NCBI GenBank assembly: GCA_004554555.1
Contig: SFLN01000027.1
Location: 1 to 20,376 of the forward strand
DNA from: [Eubacterium] saphenum
GTDB lineage: Bacteria; Bacillota; Clostridia; Oscillospirales; Ruminococcaceae
Reading direction: 5' to 3'
DNA length: 20,376 bases
The first letter of the stretch is position 1, and each line of letters opens with the position of its first letter. Below are positions 1 through 6,135 of this stretch, piece by piece. The notes below the pieces were generated by a model. That model made no database searches. It had not been told where the DNA came from and saw nothing but the letters and a program-made list of their open reading frames with translations. Both the position numbers and the translations under genes were made by a program.

Positions 1-614
1 AGCACTTGGCGGAAAATTAGAAAAATCCCCCAAGCTCGCCGAAAGGGCATTGCAAGGGGGATTCCATCTGTATCGTTTGGTTCAACGTCCCACTGGATTG
101 TTTTTAGTCCCATACCTTCAAGGGTTGTGAGGAGGGAGTCGTCGTACTCGCCGTAGGGCGCGCGGTAAAGGACGGGTTCTTTTCCGGTAATCATTTTGAT
201 TTTGCGGGAACATTCGCGGGTGTCGTTGATTAAGTCGTTGACGTTTATGCCTTCAACGTGCGGGTGCTGGTCGGAGTGGTTTTCGATTTCGTGACCTGCG
301 TCGGCGAATTTCTTTACGTCATCGGGGTAACGGTCGCACCAGTCGCCGGTGATGAAAAAGGTTGCTTTGGCGTCGTATTCGCTGAGGATATTGAGCAGCT
401 CGTCGGTGTTCGAGTTCTCCCAGGCAACGTCGAAGGTGACGGCAATTTTGTTGTCGGCGCGCTCCACGCGGTAGATGGGGAGCTTGCGCTGTTCAGCCTT
501 TGTGCCGACGGAAGTGACCGCGGCGGTGATGATAACGGCAGCGGTTGCCGCAGCGGCGGCGGTGATGGCAGCGATACGTTTTATTTGTTTTTTTGTTATC
601 GAAATGCTTCTCAT
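1..614 (-). CDS. Polysaccharide deacetylase (NodB domain, PdaB-like), partial
   Basis: Incomplete in the window: 204 codons are visible and the frame stays open to base 1. Start ATG at 612-614 has a GGAGG ribosome site 7 bases upstream. A Lys/Arg-rich start and an Ala/Ile-rich hydrophobic stretch (about residues 13-35) suggest a signal anchor, so the enzyme would act outside the membrane on peptidoglycan or another N-acetylated glycan. NodB motifs can be read: AVTFDVAWEN near residue 58 (PdaB-type variant of TFDDG), the metal-binding HSDQHPH, the RAPYGEYDD motif, and QWDVEPND. PdaB proteins are linked to sporulation or wall maturation in Bacillus; that role is not shown here. After QWDVEPNDTDG the translation no longer looks like the family and coincides with a 40-bp imperfect palindrome, so the 3' end may be disrupted. 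Deacetylase family is fairly sure; intact function is doubtful. Confidence 0.82.
   Translation of the reverse strand, partial: MRSISITKKQIKRIAAITAAAAATAAVIITAAVTSVGTKAEQRKLPIYRVERADNKIAVTFDVAWENSNTDELLNILSEYDAKATFFITGDWCDRYPDDVKKFADAGHEIENHSDQHPHVEGINVNDLINDTRECSRKIKMITGKEPVLYRAPYGEYDDSLLTTLEGMGLKTIQWDVEPNDTDGIPLAMPFRRAWGIFLIFRQV
24..63. repeat. 40-bp imperfect palindrome at the window edge
   Basis: The outer arms AATCCCCC (24-31) and GGGGGATT (56-63) are perfectly complementary. The inner part pairs imperfectly around a GAAA centre. It lies inside the deacetylase reading frame at the point where family resemblance stops, which suggests an inserted palindromic repeat. The motif CCCCCAAGC occurs here (27-35) and again in the hairpin cluster at 5966-5974. 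Its true extent is unknown because it meets the window end. Confidence 0.5.
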
Positions 615-716
615 AAAAATTCCTCCGTAACTCCGTAGATTTTTTTGTTATATTGTTATGAAAAATCGCGGACAGATATGACAAGCAGAATTTTTTGCAG
701 AATTTTTTCAAAACCC

Positions 717-745
717 TTGACAAAACGAACAACAAGGTATATAAT
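717..745 (+). promoter_or_regulatory. Consensus sigma-A promoter of comFB
   Basis: TTGACA (717-722), a 17-base spacer and TATAAT (740-745): a perfect consensus housekeeping promoter. Upstream lies a T/A-rich tract including two tandem copies of GCAGAATTTTTT (685-696 and 697-708). A small imperfect hairpin lies in the leader at about 758-777. Transcription should start near 752, giving a leader of about 45 bases. Confidence 0.85.
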
Positions 746-795
746 AAAAGTGTATAAGTGCGCGGAAAACGCGGCACGGAAATGAGGGAATGGAT

Positions 796-1068
796 ATGGC
801 TCTTGTCAACGTAATGGAAAAGGTTGTGGACGACAGACTTGAAGAGATGCTGAGGGCTGAGAATTGCTGCAAGTGTGAGCGCTGCCTTGAGGATATGAAA
901 GCGATTGCGCTGAACAAGCTGCCCGCGAAGTATGTGAGCACGCATAACGGCGAGCTTTTTTCAAAGCTGGACTCAACGCTGCGCCAGAGCATTGTTGACA
1001 TAAACGTAGCTGTGTCGAACGCGATTGCGTGCGTTTCAAAAAATCCCTCTCACGGACAGACAAAGTAA
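796..1068 (+). CDS. comFB: ComFB-family protein
   Basis: A small protein of about 90 residues. An ATG at 790 is in frame, but the GAGGG ribosome site (784-788) is only 1 base from it and 7 bases from ATG 796, so 796 is preferred. The sequence shows the ComFB pattern: DDRLEEML, a cysteine cluster (CCKCERC), then EDMKAIALNKLPAKYV and a GELF segment. ComFB is named from the Bacillus comF operon, where its role is unclear and it is not essential for competence. ComFB-domain proteins in cyanobacteria have been reported as cyclic-dinucleotide receptors, from memory. The cysteines could bind a metal; this is inferred. The gene stands alone between its own promoter and a hairpin terminator, with no competence genes next to it. 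Family assignment is good; function here is open. Confidence 0.85.
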   Translation: MALVNVMEKVVDDRLEEMLRAENCCKCERCLEDMKAIALNKLPAKYVSTHNGELFSKLDSTLRQSIVDINVAVSNAIACVSKNPSHGQTK

Positions 1069-1099
1069 GCGCGAGGCCGTGTTTTATGCGAATTCAGCC

Positions 1100-1128
1100 G
1101 CCTTTGGTGAAAACCAAGGGCAGCTTTT
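1100..1128 (+). terminator. Probable terminator of comFB
   Basis: CCTTTGGT (1101-1108), a GAAA loop and ACCAAGGG (1113-1120) form an 8-bp stem with one G-T pair, followed by CAGC and TTTT (1125-1128). The T-tract is short, so termination may be partial. It lies 31 bases after the comFB stop. Confidence 0.6.
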
Positions 1129-1140
1129 GTGGTTAAAAAG

Positions 1141-1167
1141 CAAAATACCCGGGCGTAAAACCCGGGC
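1141..1167 (-). terminator. Terminator of the dnaX-ybaB-recR operon
   Basis: Two CCCGGG boxes (1148-1153 and 1161-1166) separated by 7 bases form a GC-rich hairpin. On the minus strand it is followed by TATTTTGCTTTTT, a T-rich tract. It lies 14 bases beyond the recR stop codon, as expected for an intrinsic terminator. Confidence 0.85.
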
Positions 1168-1180
1168 AAATTTGTTTTGA

Positions 1181-1777
1181 CTAAAGTTCGTTTCGGTTCT
1201 CGAGCGCCTTGACGAGCGTAACGTCATCGGCAAATTCAAGCGCCGAGCCCGCGGGCAAGCCGTAAGCAAGACGCGTAACCTTAATGCCGAGCGGCTTGAT
1301 AAGGCGGCTGATATACATCGCGGTTGCTTCGCCCTCGACGGTCGGGTTGGTCGCCATGATGACCTCTTTCACGTCGGAAAGCCGCCCGAGCAGCTCCTTT
1401 ATTTTCAAGTCCTCGGCGGTTATCCCGTCCATCGGCGACAGCAGCCCGTGGAGAACGTGATAAAGTCCCTCGTAGCCGCCCGCTCGCTCGAACGCGGACA
1501 CGTCTTTCGGGCTTTCCACAACGCAAACCACGCTTTTGTCGCGGTTTTCATCGGAGCAGATTTCGCAGATATCGCGCTCGGTGAAATTCTGGCAGCACGA
1601 GCAAAGCCGCACGCTTTTTCTCGCCTTGACAAGATTTTCGGCAAGCTCGCAGACTTCGTTTTCGGGCAGATTGAGCACATAATAAGCCAGCCGCTGGGCG
1701 GTTTTTATGCCAATTCCCGGCAGCTTTGCAAATTGTTCCGCTGCAAGAGCAAGCGGCAAAGACACAAATTCGGACAT
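1181..1777 (-). CDS. recR: Recombination mediator protein RecR
   Basis: 198 residues, the usual length for RecR. RecR works with RecO (and RecF) to load RecA on gapped single-stranded DNA during repair. In order: a helix-hairpin-helix region with LPGIGIKTAQRLAYYVL (about 19-35), a C4 zinc finger with Cys59, Cys62, Cys71 and Cys74, and a Toprim domain (about 83-178) with VVESPKDVSAFE and ATNPTVEGEATAMYI. It is the last gene of the dnaX-ybaB-recR operon. The ybaB stop lies 7 bases upstream of the recR start, so the two are probably translationally coupled. A hairpin terminator follows. Nothing unusual. Confidence 0.97.
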   Translation of the reverse strand: MSEFVSLPLALAAEQFAKLPGIGIKTAQRLAYYVLNLPENEVCELAENLVKARKSVRLCSCCQNFTERDICEICSDENRDKSVVCVVESPKDVSAFERAGGYEGLYHVLHGLLSPMDGITAEDLKIKELLGRLSDVKEVIMATNPTVEGEATAMYISRLIKPLGIKVTRLAYGLPAGSALEFADDVTLVKALENRNEL

Positions 1778-1784
1778 CGTTTTA

Positions 1785-2132
1785 TCAGAACAGTCCCGGC
1801 ATCGTAACGCCGCCGGTTACCTTTGCCATTTCCTCGGTGCTGTACTCCTCGATTTCGGAGATAATTTCGTTCACACCGCTGATAATGAGGTCCTGGAGCA
1901 TCTCGATATCCTCGGGGTCAACAACCTCGGGCTTGAGCGTAACGGACTTGAGCTTCTTGTCGCCGGTCATAACCAGCTCGAGTGCGCCGCCGCCAACCTG
2001 CTTTGTGAACTCCTTAGCCTCGAGTTCCTCTTGGATACGGGTGATATCCTCCTGCATTTTCTGCGCTTTTCTCACCATCTGGTTCATATTTGCTCCGGAA
2101 TTCTGATACTCTGCGGGAAGTCTTGATTTCAT
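1785..2132 (-). CDS. ybaB: YbaB/EbfC nucleoid-associated protein
   Basis: 115 residues, typical of the family. YbaB/EbfC proteins form dimers that bind DNA and are nucleoid-associated; their exact role remains unclear. The pattern NMNQMVRKAQKMQEDI, a charged helix, then GGGALELVMTGDKKLKSVTL is diagnostic. Start ATG 2132 has GAGAGG 8 bases upstream. Many family members begin near the internal NMNQM, so a start at residue 16 is possible, but the ribosome site favours the longer form. The gene sits between dnaX (12 bases upstream) and recR (7 bases downstream), the classic conserved position. Confidence 0.95.
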   Translation of the reverse strand: MKSRLPAEYQNSGANMNQMVRKAQKMQEDITRIQEELEAKEFTKQVGGGALELVMTGDKKLKSVTLKPEVVDPEDIEMLQDLIISGVNEIISEIEEYSTEEMAKVTGGVTMPGLF

Positions 2133-2144
2133 AAAATTTACCTC

Positions 2145-3998
2145 TCATTCTTGTTTAATTTCAATTCCAAGCTGCTTTGCTTTGCCGAGCAGCTTGTCTA
2201 TTTCGCTTTGATTATTTTCATCATCGGCGGCGGGTGCGGTTTCCTTCTCGATTATCACGCCGATTTGGTAGCCCAGCGCCTTTGAAATCTCGGTTCGGAA
2301 CGCTTCAAGCTCCTCGTTTTTGACGTTGTTCACCAGCATATTGTTCTGCGAGTGAATTACGAGCGTTTTGTCCCTGATTTCGGCGGTTGAGCCGTCGAGC
2401 ATTGTCTTGGTCATAAAGTCGCACTTTTCGATTGCTCCCTGCCACTCCTCGGGGGAAATGCTCTCGGGAACGGCAGCTTCTGCGGCTTTATCTTCGGTCT
2501 TTTCGGGAACGTTTTCTTCAACATTCTCGGGAACTTGTGCCGTTTCTTCAGCAGCCTTTTCCTCGATATTCTCGGCAGCCTCGGCTGTTTCCGCAGCAGG
2601 CTGTTCTATTTCGGGAACGCTTGGTTCATCGAACAGCGGCGGCTCTTGAACGGGAGCGGGTTCTTCGCGAACAGGCGGTTCCGCTTCGGGAACATTCGGT
2701 TCATCGAAAATCGGCGGTGCTTGAACAGGAGCAGCTTCTTCACTTCCGACAAGCCTTGCGGTTTCCTCGCCGAGCGCTCTCATTCGGTTGAGGTTTATCA
2801 AACTCTCGCGCGACATTTTTTCGGGCGGCGTCGGGACAAAATCCTCCTTCGGCAGCTCCTTGACGCGCATTTCGGGCTTTACGCTCACCGCGCGCGCCGT
2901 GCTTTCGCTGTCTGCGCTGATACCGGTGCACATCTTGACAAAACACATTTCCGCGAGAATTTTCCGCCCGCGCGTTTTTCCGATATTGTCCGCGCACTGC
3001 CGCATCAAATTCAGGCAGCGCAGAATTTCTCCCATTGAAAACGCTTCGGCGGCTGCTTTTATATCCTCGTGCTCCGAGGGCAGCGCCGCGAGCAAGTCAA
3101 CATCATCGGGCGCGGCTTTGCAAATCATAAGGTCGCGAAAACGCTCCGAGAGGTCGTCGATAATCAGCGCGGGGTCCTTGGAGTTTTGGTAAAGCTGCGA
3201 CAAAAGCCGTATGCAGCCCGCCGCGTCGTGGTCGGCAATCATTCTTGCAAAAGCGGTGAGGTGCGAGGTTTCGGCAACGCCCGCACATTTTCTCACAATT
3301 TCGCTTGTGACGTGCTTGTCCGCGGACGCGCAGCGGTCCAAAATCGAGAGCGCGTCACGCATTCCTCCGTCGGAAAGGCGGGAGATAAGCTCCGCAGCGT
3401 CGCTGTCGAGAGTCAGCCCCTCGCTTTGCGCGGTGAACGAGAGCCGCTTTGCGCTTTCGGCGATGTCAATTCTGCGAAACTCAAACCGCTGACAGCGCGA
3501 AACTATCGTTGCGGGAACTTTTTGAAGCTCGGTTGTCGCGAGGATAAATTTAACGTGAGGGGGCGGTTCTTCGAGCGTTTTCAGCAGCGCGTTGAATGCG
3601 GCAGCCGAAAGCATGTGAACCTCATCGATTATATAAACGCGATATTTGCAGGAAACGGGCGTGTAGTTAACCTCGTCGCGGAGCTGCCGAACGTCGTCAA
3701 CACCGTTGTTGGAAGCCGCGTCCATCTCCACGATATCGGTAGCCGAGCCGTCCAAAATTTCCTTGCATCTCTCGCACTCAAGACAGGGGTTTCCGTCCTT
3801 GGGGTTAAGGCAGTTCACCGCCATCGAAAGGATTTTCGCGCAGGTTGTCTTGCCCGTGCCGCGCGAGCCGGTGAACAGGTACGCGTGACCGGTCGAGCCG
3901 TTTTTTATCTGATTTTTGAGAGTTGTGGTGATAGGCTCCTGCGACACAACGTCGTCAAAAGTTCTCGGACGATATTTTCTGTAAAGTGCAAGATACAT
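2145..3998 (-). CDS. dnaX: DNA polymerase III subunit gamma/tau (DnaX)
   Basis: 617 residues. DnaX is the motor and organiser of the clamp loader that places the sliding clamp on primed DNA. An N-terminal AAA+ domain is complete: Walker A GSRGTGKT (44-51), a zinc-binding module (Cys63, Cys72, Cys75, Cys78), Walker B IIDEVH (123-128), sensor 1 around ATTELQK, the SRC arginine finger (167-169) and GGMRDALS (211-218) in the sensor 2 region. Domain III follows. A Glu/Pro/Ala-rich linker (about 420-515) contains a short duplicated unit, then a C-terminal domain of about 100 residues. I saw no obvious A-rich slippery heptamer, so a full-length tau-like product is expected. First protein gene downstream of ffs, followed by ybaB and recR. 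Confidence 0.97.
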   Translation of the reverse strand: MYLALYRKYRPRTFDDVVSQEPITTTLKNQIKNGSTGHAYLFTGSRGTGKTTCAKILSMAVNCLNPKDGNPCLECERCKEILDGSATDIVEMDAASNNGVDDVRQLRDEVNYTPVSCKYRVYIIDEVHMLSAAAFNALLKTLEEPPPHVKFILATTELQKVPATIVSRCQRFEFRRIDIAESAKRLSFTAQSEGLTLDSDAAELISRLSDGGMRDALSILDRCASADKHVTSEIVRKCAGVAETSHLTAFARMIADHDAAGCIRLLSQLYQNSKDPALIIDDLSERFRDLMICKAAPDDVDLLAALPSEHEDIKAAAEAFSMGEILRCLNLMRQCADNIGKTRGRKILAEMCFVKMCTGISADSESTARAVSVKPEMRVKELPKEDFVPTPPEKMSRESLINLNRMRALGEETARLVGSEEAAPVQAPPIFDEPNVPEAEPPVREEPAPVQEPPLFDEPSVPEIEQPAAETAEAAENIEEKAAEETAQVPENVEENVPEKTEDKAAEAAVPESISPEEWQGAIEKCDFMTKTMLDGSTAEIRDKTLVIHSQNNMLVNNVKNEELEAFRTEISKALGYQIGVIIEKETAPAADDENNQSEIDKLLGKAKQLGIEIKQE

Positions 3999-4103
3999 TC
4001 ACCCACCGCCGTTTCTATCAATAATCGCTGTTTTTCATTAGCTGTTTTCGTCACATTTGCCAAATATGCAAGCAAAACCCACGAAATTTTCAGCAATTAT
4101 GAA

Positions 4104-4235
4104 AAGTGTTCTCGATTATGGGAACAGGCTTGCCGTACACACGCGGCAAATCGCTTAATGCTGCTCGGTTCCCCGCCTGACATGGTTCACGGCGCCGTGT
4201 TGTCGGGGTCTGCCCCCATAATCGAAAACACTTCA
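4104..4235 (-). ncRNA. ffs: Signal recognition particle RNA, small type
   Basis: On the minus strand the segment contains the SRP domain IV signature: TGTCAGG, a GGAA tetraloop (4169-4172) closed by CGG/CCG, then GAGCAGCATTAAG. This is the Ffh-binding hairpin with its symmetric internal loop. The outer ends pair over 19 bases (4104-4122 with 4215-4233, one G-U pair), closing one long rod about 130 nt long. There is no room for the Alu domain found in the large SRP RNA of Bacillus. A promoter with TATAAT lies 8 bases upstream and TTTT follows the closing stem. Position just upstream of dnaX is a conserved Firmicutes arrangement. The RNA works with Ffh and FtsY in membrane protein targeting. 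Exact ends are inferred from pairing. Confidence 0.93.
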
Positions 4236-4242
4236 CTTATCT

Positions 4243-4271
4243 ATTATACAACATTCCCCCGAAAAAATCAA
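4243..4271 (-). promoter_or_regulatory. Sigma-A promoter of ffs
   Basis: On the minus strand: TTGATT (4271 to 4266), a 17-base spacer and TATAAT (4248 to 4243). Transcription would start near 4236, matching the 5' end of the paired SRP RNA rod. I found no strong promoter between ffs and dnaX, so read-through from here may also feed the dnaX operon. Confidence 0.85.
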
Positions 4272-4293
4272 GTACTTTTTGTAATTTATCATA

Positions 4294-4323
4294 TTGACAA
4301 ACGTGTATTACATAAAGTATAAT
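4294..4323 (+). promoter_or_regulatory. Sigma-A promoter of glmM
   Basis: TTGACA (4294-4299), an 18-base spacer and TATAAT (4318-4323). It is divergent from the ffs promoter about 25 bases away. The leader to the glmM start is about 30 bases, too short for a riboswitch. Confidence 0.88.
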
Positions 4324-4358
4324 AGAATATAGTGATTTATTGACAAAGGAGAATAGAA

Positions 4359-5723
4359 ATGTCAAAATATTTCGGAACGGACGGCTTTCGCGGCGAGGCG
4401 AACATCGGTCTTACCGTTGAACACGCATTTAAGATAGGCAGATTTATCGGGAATTATTACGGCAGGGAGCATCATTGCTCGGTTGTTATCGGAAAGGACA
4501 CCCGCCGCAGCTCGTATATGTTTGAGTACGCGCTCACTGCGGGACTTACGGCTTCGGGCGCGGACGTTTATCTGCTCCACGTCACCACAACTCCCTCGGT
4601 ATCTTATGTTGTGAGAACGGACGATTTTGACTGCGGAATTATGATTTCGGCTTCGCACAATCCGTTTTCCGACAACGGCATAAAGCTGTTCAACTCAAAG
4701 GGCGAGAAAATGGAGGACGCGGTTATTGACGAGATTGAGAAATATCTTGACGGCGAGCTTCCCGAAATACCTCTTTCCACGGGGAACGAAATCGGCAGAG
4801 CTTCGGACTATTCCGCGGGGCGAAACCGTTACATAGGCTATCTTATTTCGCTGGCAACGCACTCGTTCAAGGGGAAGAGAATTGGACTTGACTGCGCGAA
4901 TGGCTCGGCGTTTACGATTGCGAAGAGCGTTTTTGACGCGCTGGGGGCGAAAACGTATGTTGTGGGGAACAAGCCCGACGGGTTTAATATAAACCTCGCT
5001 TGCGGCTCAACGCACATTGAAAATCTCGTCAGCCTTGTCCGCGAGGAGCAGCTTGACTGCGGATTTGCCTTTGACGGTGACGCGGACAGGTGTATTGCGG
5101 TTGATGATAAAGCGGGAGTTGTTGACGGGGACAAAATTCTGTATATCTGCGGAAACTTCCTCAAGGAGCGCGGACAGCTCGACAACAACACGGTGGTAAC
5201 CACGGTTATGTCAAATCTCGGGCTTTACAAGGCGTTTGACGAGCTTGGGATAAAGTACGAGAAAACGCCTGTCGGGGACAAGTACGTTTACGAGTGTATG
5301 AACGAAAAGGGGTTTGTCCTCGGCGGAGAGAACAGCGGTCACGTTATCTTCAGCAAGTACGCGAGCACCGGTGACGGAATTATCACGGCGCTGAAAATTA
5401 TGGAGGTAATCTGCGCGAAGAAGTGCGCGCTCTCGGAGCTTTCGGAGGGAATGACCGTTTATCCGCAGATTTTGAAGAACGTTCGCGTTAAGGATAAGAA
5501 GGCGGTGCTTGACGACTTGGACGTTCAAGCGGCAGTTAAGGCTGCGGAGGACGCTCTGGGAGCTGACGGAAGAGTGCTTGTTCGCCCCTCGGGAACCGAG
5601 CCGCTGCTTCGCATTATGGCTGAGGCGGCTTCGCGAGAGGTCTGCAAAAAGCACATCGAGGACATCGAAAAGGTTGTTCGGGAGAAGGGCTTCTGCGTTG
5701 AAAACGAGCCTGTTTTATCTTGA
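4359..5723 (+). CDS. glmM: Phosphoglucosamine mutase GlmM
   Basis: 454 residues, the normal GlmM length. It converts glucosamine-6-phosphate to glucosamine-1-phosphate in the cytoplasm, feeding UDP-GlcNAc for peptidoglycan. Diagnostic features: the N-terminal KYFGTDGFRG (3-12), the active-site loop ISASHNP (96-102) with phosphoserine at Ser99, the Mg-binding DGDADR (239-244), the sugar-specificity loop GGENSGH (322-328), which distinguishes GlmM from phosphomannomutases, and the phosphate-binding RPSGTEP (409-415). Ribosome site AAAGGAG is 8 bases before the ATG. Single-gene unit with its own promoter and a strong terminator. No glmS or cdaA is seen next to it. Nothing is missing from the active site. 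Confidence 0.97.
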   Translation: MSKYFGTDGFRGEANIGLTVEHAFKIGRFIGNYYGREHHCSVVIGKDTRRSSYMFEYALTAGLTASGADVYLLHVTTTPSVSYVVRTDDFDCGIMISASHNPFSDNGIKLFNSKGEKMEDAVIDEIEKYLDGELPEIPLSTGNEIGRASDYSAGRNRYIGYLISLATHSFKGKRIGLDCANGSAFTIAKSVFDALGAKTYVVGNKPDGFNINLACGSTHIENLVSLVREEQLDCGFAFDGDADRCIAVDDKAGVVDGDKILYICGNFLKERGQLDNNTVVTTVMSNLGLYKAFDELGIKYEKTPVGDKYVYECMNEKGFVLGGENSGHVIFSKYASTGDGIITALKIMEVICAKKCALSELSEGMTVYPQILKNVRVKDKKAVLDDLDVQAAVKAAEDALGADGRVLVRPSGTEPLLRIMAEAASREVCKKHIEDIEKVVREKGFCVENEPVLS

Positions 5724-5737
5724 TTAATTGCAAAAAA

Positions 5738-5775
5738 ATACCCGCGGGCTGAAAACTCGCGGGTATTGTTTTTTG
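5738..5775 (+). terminator. Intrinsic terminator of glmM
   Basis: ATACCCGCG (5738-5746) pairs with CGCGGGTAT (5758-5766) around an 11-base loop. A T-rich tract follows (TTGTTTTTTG, from 5766). It lies 15 bases after the glmM stop. A textbook intrinsic terminator. Confidence 0.93.
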
Positions 5776-5823
5776 TTGGTTCTCCGGTTGGAACTTGTTC
5801 GGCGGGGTTTGTGATTTTCGGGC

Positions 5824-6085
5824 AGTGAGCCTGATTTTTTCTCGGAACTCACTTTGCTGTCTGCGCGCTCCGCGGGCGATTTTTCGGGCATCGAGCCCGA
5901 AAAATCGCTGCATTTTCATCGGCTTTCCGCCGATGAAAATGCTTGGGGGGAAAACTCTTGTTTTCCCCCCAAGCCCCCTTTAGCGCTTTTGAACGCGATT
6001 TGCCGCGCTTCGCGCGGAGTGCGCGGCTTCGCTCGCGGATGCCTCCGGCGGCTTGAAACCTTTTTCTGAAGAAAAAGGTTTCAAG
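5824..6085. repeat. Cluster of near-perfect hairpins between glmM and clpB
   Basis: The 412-bp gap between glmM and clpB holds no gene I can support. It contains consecutive inverted repeats: AGTGAG/CTCACT (5824-5829, 5848-5853); a 14-bp perfect stem (5876-5889 with 5895-5908, loop ATCGA); a second 14-bp perfect stem (5910-5923 with 5929-5942, loop TTTCC); a 15-bp perfect stem (5941-5955 with 5960-5974, loop TCTT); a small GC hairpin (6003-6008 with 6012-6017); and a 15-bp perfect stem (6052-6066 with 6071-6085, loop TGAA). Adjacent stems are 1 base apart or share bases. No T-tract follows them, so they are not ordinary terminators. They look like a composite palindromic repeat element; family unknown. 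Confidence 0.8.
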
Positions 6086-6135
6086 ACTTCCAAAAAGACT
6101 TTTTTCGCTTCGCGGTAGTGGGAAGCGGCTGCGCG

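Noticed and set aside
3069..4322. Long plus-strand open frame (417 codons) opposite dnaX and ffs
   Set aside because: It overlaps dnaX and the SRP RNA in antisense, has no ribosome site and no recognisable protein pattern. Codon bias of dnaX explains the openness.
4324..4358. Riboswitch upstream of glmM
   Set aside because: The leader after the promoter is only about 30 bases, too short for a glmS-type or other known riboswitch.
5876..6085. CRISPR array
   Set aside because: The repeated structures are hairpins of different sequence, not direct repeats with spacers. No cas gene is present.
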